NCBI GenBank assembly: GCA_963932145.1
Contig: OZ010582.1
Coordinates: 15,798,409-15,862,408 of the forward strand
DNA length: 64,000 bases
DNA from: Acanthosepion lycidas
Lineage: Eukaryota; Mollusca; Cephalopoda; Sepiida; Sepiidae
Reading direction: 5' to 3'
Below are positions 57,466-64,000 of this stretch, piece by piece. The notes under the pieces are model-generated. The model searched no databases and had not been told where the DNA came from. It was given only the letters and a program-made list of their open reading frames with translations. Within the stretch, counting starts at the first letter, position 1. Each line of letters begins with the position of its first letter. The position numbers were made by a program, and so were the translations under genes.

Positions 57466-60079
57466 TATTTACATTATTCGGACTGTTATCCTCATCTTCA
57501 TTGCCATATTCATAACGTTTCGGCCGTTGTACGCTCCGGCCTTTATGTCTATGTCTTTCTATATATCTGTCTATATCTCTGAGATGAGGTATTATGATTA
57601 CTTACATTATTTACATTATTCGGACTGTTATCCTCATCTTCATTGCCATATTCACAACGTTTCGGCCGTTGTACGCTCCGGCCTTTATATCTATGTCTTT
57701 CTATATATCTGTCTATATCTCTGAGATAAGGTATTAGGATTACTTGCATTATTTACATTATTCGAACTGTTACCCTCATCTTTATTGCCATATTCACAAC
57801 GTTTCGGCCGTTGTACGCTCCGGCCTTTATGTCTATGTCTTTCTATATATCTGTCTATATCTCTGAGATGAGGTATTATGATTACTTGCATTATTTACAT
57901 TATTCGGACTGTTATCCTCATCTTCATTGCCATATTCACAACGTTTCGGCCGTTGTACGCTCCGGCCTTTATGTCTATGTCTTTCTATATATCTGTCTAT
58001 ATCTCTGAGATGAGGTATTATGATTACTTGCATTATTTACATTATTCGGACTGTTATCCTCATCTTCATTGCCATATTCACAACGTTTCGGCCGTTGTAC
58101 GCTCCGGCCTTTATGTCTATGTCTTTCTATATATCTGTCTATATCTCTGAGATGAGGTATTATGATTACTTGTATTATTTACATTATTCGAACTGTTATC
58201 CTCATCTTCATTGCCATATTCACAATGTTTCGGCCGTTGTACGCTCCGGCCTTTATGTCTATGTCTTTCTATATATCTGTCTATATCTCTGAGATGAGGT
58301 ATTATGATTACTTGTATTATTTACATTATTCGAACTGTTATCCTCATCTTCATTGCCATATTCACAACGTTTCGGCCGTTGTACGCTCCGGCCTTTATGT
58401 CTATGTCTTTCTATATATCTGTCTATATCTCTGAGATGAGGTATTATGATTACTTGCATTATTTACATTATTCGGACTGTTATCCTCATCTTCATTGCCA
58501 TATTCACAACGTTTCGGCCGTTGTACGCTCCGGCCTTTATGTCTATGTCTTTCTATATATCTGTCTATATCTCTGAGATGAGGTATTATGATTACTTGTA
58601 TTATTTACATTATTCGAACTGTTATCCTCATCTTCATTGCCATATTCACAATGTTTCGGCCGTTGTACGCTCCGGCCTTTATGTCTATGTCTTTCTATAT
58701 ATCTGTCTATATCTCTGAGATGAGGTATTATGATTACTTGTATTATTTACATTATTCGAACTGTTATCCTCATCTTCATTGCCATATTCACAATGTTTCG
58801 GCCGTTGTACGCTCCGGCCTTTATGTCTATGTCTTTCTATATATCTGTCTATATCTCTGAGATGAGGTATTATGATTAATTGTATTATTTACATTATTCG
58901 AACTGTTATCCTCATCTTCATTGCCATATTCACAATGTTTCGGCCGTTGTACGCTCCGGCCTTTATGTCTATGTCTTTCTATATATCTGTCTATATCTCT
59001 GAGATGAGGTATTATGATTACTTGTATTATTTACATTATTCGAACTGTTATCCTCATCTTCATTGCCATATTCACAATGTTTCGGCCGTTGTACGCTCCG
59101 GCCTTTATGTCTATGTCTTTCTATATATCTGTCTATATCTCTGAGATGAGGCATTATGATTACTTGTATTATTTACATTATTCGGACTGTTATCCTCATC
59201 TTCATTGCCATATTCACAACGTTTCGGCCGTTGTACGCTCCGGCCTTTATGTCTATGTTTTTCTATATATCTGTCTATATCTCTGAGATGAGGTATTATG
59301 ATTACTTGTATTATTTACATTATTCGGACTGTTATCCTCATCTTCATTGCCATATTCACAACGTTTCGGCCGTTGTACGCTCCGGCCTTTATGTCTATGT
59401 TTTTCTATATATCTGTCTATATCTCTGAGATGAGGTATTATGATTACTTGTATTATTTACATTATTCGAACTGTTATCCTCATCTTCATTGCCATCTTCA
59501 CAACGTTTCGGCCGTTGTACGCTCCGGCCTTTATGTCTATGTCTTTCTATATATCTGTCTATATCTCTGAGATGAGGTATTATGATTACTTGCATTATTT
59601 ACATTATTCGAACTGTTATCCTCATCTTCATTGCCATATTCACAACGTTTCGGCCGTTGTACGCTCCGGCCTTTATGTCTATGTCTTTCTATATATCTGT
59701 CTATATCTCTGAGATAAGGTATTAGGATTACTTGCATTATTTACATTATTCGGACTGTTATCCTCATCTTCATTGCCATATTCACAACGTTTCGGCCGTT
59801 GTACGCTCCGGCCTTTATGTCTATGTCTTTCTATATATCTGTCTATATCTCTGAGATGAGGTATTATGATTACTTGCATTATTTACATTATTCGGACTGT
59901 TATCCTCATCTTCATTGCCATATTCACAACGTTTCGGCCGTTGTACGCTCCGGCCTTTATGTCTATGTCTTTCTATATATCTGTCTATATCTCTGAGATG
60001 AGGTATTATGATTAATTGAATTATTTACATTATTCGCACTATTATCCTCGTCTTTATTGCCATATTCACAACCTTTTGG

Positions 60080-60720
60080 CCGAAACGTTGTGAATATGGC
60101 AATGAAGATGAGGATAACAGTCCGAATAATGTAAATAATGCAAGTAATCATAATACCTCATCTCAGAGATATAGACAGATATATAGAAAGACATAGACAT
60201 AAAGGCCGGAGCGTACAACGGCCGTATCGTTATGAATATGGCAATGAAGATGAGGATAACAGTTCGAATAATGTAAATAATGCAAGTAATCATAATACCT
60301 CATCTCAGAGATATAGACAGATATATAGAAAGACATAGACATAAAGGCCGGAGCGTACAACGGCCGAAACGTTGTGAATATGGCAATGAAGATGAGGATA
60401 ACAGTCCGAATAATGTAAATAATGCAAGTAATCCTAATACCTCATCTCAGAGATATAGACAGATATATAGAAAGACATAGACATAAAGGCCGGAGCGTAC
60501 AACGGCCGAAACGTTGTGAATATGGCAATGAAGATGAGGATAACAGTCCGAATAATGTAAATAATGCAAGTAATCATAATACCTTATCTCAGAGATATAG
60601 ACAGATATATAGAAAGACATAGACATAAAGGCCGGAGCGTACAACGGCCGAAACGTTATGAATATGGCAATGAAGATGAGGATAACAGTCCGAATAATGT
60701 AAATAACGTAAATAATGTAT
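60080..60720 (-). repeat. 142-bp satellite array, inverted part
   Basis: The last four to five units run in the opposite orientation. Each contains GTTGTGAATATGGCAATGAA, GATGAGGATAACAGTCCG and ATAAAGGCCGGAGCG. The axis falls in GGCC at 60078-60081, between TATTCACAACCTTTT and GAAACGTTGTGAATA. The array ends in GTAAATAACGTAAATAATG. Confidence 0.97.
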
Positions 60721-61451
60721 AACTTTCCGTGCTGATATCTACAGCCGGCACTTACCAATGTTTAAATCATTTTATCTAATCCCTGTCGTCATATTTTTAT
60801 TTTTACATTGATGATTGCCCCTTAAAATAGTCAGCCATAAATCCGCTTATCAACGTATCTTTTTAAACTATTGTTATCATTTCTGTAAGGACTGTACTTT
60901 TGTCTTGTTCCGTCTTTGCAAGAAGCATTGTGCTAAATCCTTCAACTCTCTAGATTTCGAAGTTAATTGAAAAATATGCTTTCCTGATGAATCATTATGT
61001 CTCTTGGACTAGCGCTCATTTTCACTCCACCCACGAATGACCTTCGACCACAAGCTATGACGTTCGTTATAATTACTGAGACCGGCAATGGCTTCTCTGA
61101 TTTAAAACGTTAATGAGATTCAACGCTATCAGATCAGCATCGGTTCGTTATCTCAATCCCTTTGTCACTGGGTTAAATCTATATTAGCTTCGGTGAACGA
61201 ACAAGGTTTACAGAAGGGTTAATGTGTTCTGAGGCGCTGGAGATCCGTTCCCTAAGTATAGGTGACCATGAAATATAGAGAAAGAAAAAGGTTACTCAAT
61301 GATATCTTCAATTAAGGCTGATTGCTTTTCAGGATATGGTAACCTTTTCACTGATTTTCTACACTTAGAGAAAAAATGACAATTCAATATATGAATAGTT
61401 GAGATTTTTATATACCTTGCGCTATTTGGTAAGACAGATCGAGAGAAATAT
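60721..61451. other. no gene recognised
   Basis: Non-repetitive flank of the satellite. No motif. Confidence 0.5.
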
Positions 61452-62165
61452 CTGGCACAAGGCCGAAAATTTGGAAGTATCCAGTGAGGATTGAACTCAC
61501 CGCTCAGTCGTAATTCTTCTAGTGAGACAAGCTTGATTTTCCAAGCGTAGTTTGGATGTGGCACAAGGCCGAGAGTAAGGAGCACCCAGTGAGGATTAAA
61601 CTCGCCACTCAGTCGTAATTGTTCTAGCGAGACAAGCTTGCTAACCATAGTGATTTTCCATGCGTAGCTTGGATGTGGCACAAGGCCGAAAATAAGGGGC
61701 ACCGATTGAGGATTGAACTCACCACTCAGTTGTCATTGTTCTCGCGAGACAAGTTTGCTTACCATTCATTATACACATCGAGGTACTCGAAAATAATTTT
61801 CTAAGCCTATGTAGACTTGGAACAAAGCCGAAAGAATGTGGCACCCAATGAGGATCGAACTCATTCCTCAATCGAAATTGATCTAGGGAAGTAAGGTTGC
61901 TAACCATTCCACCACGTCGAGGTGCTTTAAAGGGATTTTCCTAACGTATTTAAAACAAGGCCGAAAGTAAGTGTCACCCAATAAGGATCGAACTCAGTAC
62001 TCAGTCGTAATTGATCTAGAGAGACAAGCTTGCTGACAATTACCCCACGTCAAAGTGCCCTTAGATGTAGCACAAGGCCAAAAGTATGGGATATCTAGTA
62101 AGAGTCTAACTCAGGACTGAATCATAATTGAGACCAGCTCGCTAACCATTGAACCACGTCGGAAC
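61452..62165 (-). repeat. tandem array of six tRNA-like units
   Basis: Six units of about 105-143 bases start with (C/A)ACAAGGCCGAAA-type phrases near 61456, 61562, 61677, 61820, 61953 and 62069. On the minus strand each reads an A-box-like segment (GGAATGGTTAGCAAGC or TGGTAAGCAAACTTG), then ACTGAGTGGTGAGTTCAATC with a B-box-like GAGTTC(A/G)ATCC, then CACTGGGTGC. Units differ by many point changes. No unit forms a clean cloverleaf, so they are tRNA-derived SINE heads or tRNA pseudogenes and not functional tRNA genes. Confidence 0.75.
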
Positions 62166-62220
62166 GCTTAAGTTTTAGTCTTATGTTTTAAATTCGGGAA
62201 TTAGATGAAAACATTCAGCA

Positions 62221-62280
62221 TTTTCTTCTTCTTCTTCTTCTTCTTCTTCTTCTTCTTCTTCTTCTTCTTCTTCTTCTTCT
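62221..62280. repeat. (CTT)n microsatellite, LINE tail
   Basis: About 20 CTT units. It lies directly after the 3-prime end of the minus-strand LINE fragment, so on that strand it is an (AAG)n tail. The poly-Glu and poly-Phe frames across it are artefacts. Confidence 0.9.
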
Positions 62281-62890
62281 ATTTGCCGTACCTCTTCAGG
62301 ACTTTGGCGATAATTGCTCACTACAATTTCCTGTCCTTTGAAGCGTTTTATATTTTTTCTGTTTTTGTTATATTTCCCAAATTCTGTTCTACCAGCCATT
62401 TACTCAAGTTCGCTAGGTAAGCCACGCGTAATTTTGTTTCCATCTGCCCTGTGAGTATGAAATTTTCCGAGCCTTCTTTCCTGATTTTATATCCTAAAAA
62501 TGTCAGCAGTTCCGTTCTGTTATACTTTATATAATTCTCCTTTCTATTTCCATTTTCTCATAGTTGCTCACATGTTCAGTCCATGATATTCTTAGCATCC
62601 TTCTGCAGAACCACATTTCTGATGTTTCAAGTCTCTTATTCATCTATTTGAAGATTTTCCAGCACTTATTGTTACGTAGGAAGACTGATACCACATAACA
62701 GTTCAGTACTTTTTTTGTTTCTAACGAAAATTTCCCGTTTCTTAATATAATGCTTAGCTTTTGGAAGGCATGTTTCGCAATCACAATGCAATTTTGGATT
62801 TCAGTGTTTAACTTTCTGTCCTTTGTTACTAGAGAGTTGATAGATATTTAATTTACATGTTTGTTTTTACTATCTCAAATTCGTAATTCT
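62281..62890 (-). pseudogene. RTE-like LINE C-terminal fragment with (AAG)n tail
   Basis: The minus strand read across frames gives NTEIQNCIVIAKHAFQKLS, SLETKK, LNCYVVSVFL, MNKRLETSEMWFCRRMLRIS, LTFLGYKIRKEGSENFILTG, VAYLANLSKWLVEQN and AIIAKVLKRYGK. This is the same C-terminal order as the LINE at 15.4-18.7 kb, with several stops and shifts and loss of everything upstream of the post-RT region. The (AAG)n run follows RYGK at the 3-prime end. Confidence 0.85.
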
Positions 62891-62984
62891 CATGTTGGGC
62901 TGTTCTTTTATATATATATTCTTTTTAAGCATTCCACCCCAAGTAAGGCGAGAAGCCACTAGCACGCAAGGAGTTACAGAGAGT
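62891..62984. other. junction between two LINE fragments
   Basis: A short TA-rich stretch followed by the 3-prime flank of the next LINE fragment. Confidence 0.4.
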
Positions 62985-63800
62985 TGGAGCGAGACCAAAG
63001 AGGAGTGATAGAGGAAAGGATGAAGAGAAGGATAGGGGATAGATCAAGGCATCTGAAGACGTCGATTGACATTACATTTGAATAATTGGAGATTATAGCT
63101 ATGAGGGAAATAAGAAATGGCGAGGGAGTTCCACAGGCGAGAAATGCTAGATATGAAGCTATTGGAGTAGAAGAGACGGCTACATTTAACAGTTTCAACA
63201 GAGAAAGGGTGAGAGCGAAATGCCAGCCTAGTTGAGCGCATTAATTCACGAAGTCTGGGAACCAGCGAAAGCAGCTGCTCGGAGTAGTTACCGTGAAAGT
63301 ATTGGTAAAAAAGACAGAGGCGACAGCACGTCTATGAGAGAGTGACTTCAGACGAGCTGCCAGATCAGGGTCAATTATATTGCTTATCCGTCTTTGGATT
63401 TTATCAAGGACCTTGAGACAAGCAGAAGTGGCTCTAGATCATATATGACAGCAATATTCCATACAAGGGCGAATGGTTGATTTGTAGATTTGAAAGATTG
63501 ACTCTGGCGAGAAAAATGTTCTGGCGCGGCACAGGGAGTCAAATTTCCTTGCGGCGGACGAATCTATTGACTCAATGTATTCGTTTCATCTCAGGTCAGC
63601 AGTCAATGTGAGACCGATCAGTCGCAAATGGTGCTCTCGTGGAGTTGAGCGCCAGACATTCTAATGGGGTGAGGGGCGTAGGGATGGTTCTCTCCGGTTA
63701 ACAACTGACAACAGTTTCGTTTGTGAGGCATTAAAGTTAACCAGCCAATTTCTGCCGCATTCCACAACCATGCTAACAACTAAGCAGTCTGAATTCTTAA
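62985..63800 (-). pseudogene. Jockey/CR1-type reverse transcriptase C-terminus, decayed
   Basis: The minus strand, read across shifts, gives ARTFFSPESIFQIYKSTIRP, CMEYC, VLDKIQRRISNIIDPDLAAR, LKSLSHRRAVAS, MRSTRLAFRSHPFSVETVKC, SRLFYSNSFISSISRLWNSL and SYNLQLFKCNVNRRL. This is the familiar end of Jockey/CR1-group LINE polyproteins (family pattern: Y-K-S-x-I-R-P-x-M-E-Y, D-K-I-Q-R-R-I, L-x-S-L-x-H-R-R, F-x-x-S-x-x-R-L-W-N-S-L-P, F-K-x-x-V). The RT catalytic core would lie upstream, beyond recognition. Stops and frame changes show it is dead. Confidence 0.8.
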
Positions 63801-64000
63801 AATTGATGTACAGTCCTTTCGGCTAAGTTTAACAACGATAAACATCGGACTTCATATAATTTAAACGGGTGTCTCTCCGATGTCGTCTCCGAGTTGTAAA
63901 AGTTTGCTCTGTAGCATGGTGTGTATTACTTATAAATGTAAGTGAACTAAAGAATTGAACTCATCTGAACATTAGCCAATGAATTAACAATATAATAGTG
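63801..64000. other. no gene recognised at window edge
   Basis: Possibly further decayed LINE sequence; no motif can be read. Confidence 0.4.

Larger units (their letters stand above)
45786..60079 (+). repeat. 142-bp satellite array, direct part
   Basis: About 100 head-to-tail units. Each holds TCTATATCTCTGAGATGAGG, TATTATGATTACTTGCATTA, TTTACATTATTCGGACTGTT, ATCCTCATCTTCATTGCCAT, ATTCACAACGTTTCGGCCG, TTGTACGCTCCGGCC and a 32-base linker, TTTATGTCTATGTC then TTTCTATATATCTG. The part up to CTCCGGCC matches the left arm of the dispersed GGCC fold-back element; the linker is array-specific. Two main variants alternate: GATGAGG..TTATGATTACTTGTATT..TTCGAAC and GATAAGG..TTAGGATTACTTGCATT..TTCGGAC. 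As 142 is not a multiple of three, the 66- to 90-codon frames repeating in every unit cannot form one long protein. The second unit is about seven bases short. Confidence 0.97.

Noticed and set aside
45786-60720. About one hundred repeated 66- to 90-codon frames on both strands (MQVI..YLRDIDRYIERHRHK and MITCIIYIIRTVILIF types)
   Set aside because: They arise from each 142-bp unit. The period is not a multiple of three, every unit has stops, and the source arm is non-coding in the dispersed copies.
45786-60720. CRISPR-like regular array
   Set aside because: The whole 142-bp unit is conserved; there are no unique spacers, and the context is an animal genome.
61452-62165. Cluster of functional tRNA genes
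   Set aside because: Units have box-like sequences but variable, mismatched arms and no consistent anticodon stem.
62181-62399. Frame with a long poly-Glu run
   Set aside because: It is the (CTT)n tract read on the minus strand, fused to out-of-frame LINE sequence.

Overview
The window reads as non-coding, repeat-dominated DNA from an animal genome. It is AT-rich and full of (TA)n, (TG)n and (GATA)n runs. It contains tRNA-derived SINE fragments, decayed LINEs, several Tc1/mariner transposase relics, mariner-type hairpin MITEs and long satellite arrays. This style fits a large, repeat-rich mollusc genome, and a cephalopod is my best guess; that is an inference from repeat style, not proof. 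I found no intact host gene, tRNA, rRNA, CRISPR or bacterial feature. Nearly all long open frames are products of repeats.

Layout. 1-4.6 kb: microsatellites, a mariner MITE (1138-1214) and two dispersed repeats. 4.6-8.2 kb: a 48-bp minisatellite of about 74 units with a recent 333-bp higher-order duplication. 8.3-9.9 kb: a transposase N-terminal relic, a zinc-finger LINE tail and a cluster of SINE pieces. 11.5-14.3 kb: a Tc1-like element and fold-back repeats with a GGCC hairpin. 15.4-18.7 kb: the best-preserved mobile element, an RTE/CFDP2-like LINE with endonuclease and reverse transcriptase, dead at its YADD box and interrupted by a MITE. 18.9-24.6 kb: SINEs, fold-back repeats and a second LINE fragment. 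25-36.9 kb: four Tc1/mariner relics, two more hairpin MITEs, a third MITE family and a third LINE fragment. 37.8-43.5 kb: two inversely oriented copies of an ATTACCAG repeat, a 30-bp minisatellite and two copies of a LINE/SINE-like tail.

45.8-60.7 kb is filled by a 142-bp satellite of about 105 units. Its unit matches the terminal arm of the fold-back repeat scattered through the rest of the window (2.4, 11.5, 13.8, 21.6-22.2 and 29.5 kb), so the satellite appears to have grown from a transposon end. The array has higher-order blocks (568 bp, about 2.7 kb), and its last 4-5 units are inverted about an axis lying exactly on the GGCC palindrome. 61.4-64 kb: a tandem set of six tRNA-like units, an (AAG/CTT)n run that is the tail of a fourth RTE fragment, and a Jockey/CR1-type reverse transcriptase C-terminus.

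The parts do not form a gene network. They record layers of insertion: TA-targeting MITEs sit in (TA)n runs and in a LINE, the GGCC element sits inside a Tc1-like element, and SINE ends abut (TA)n.
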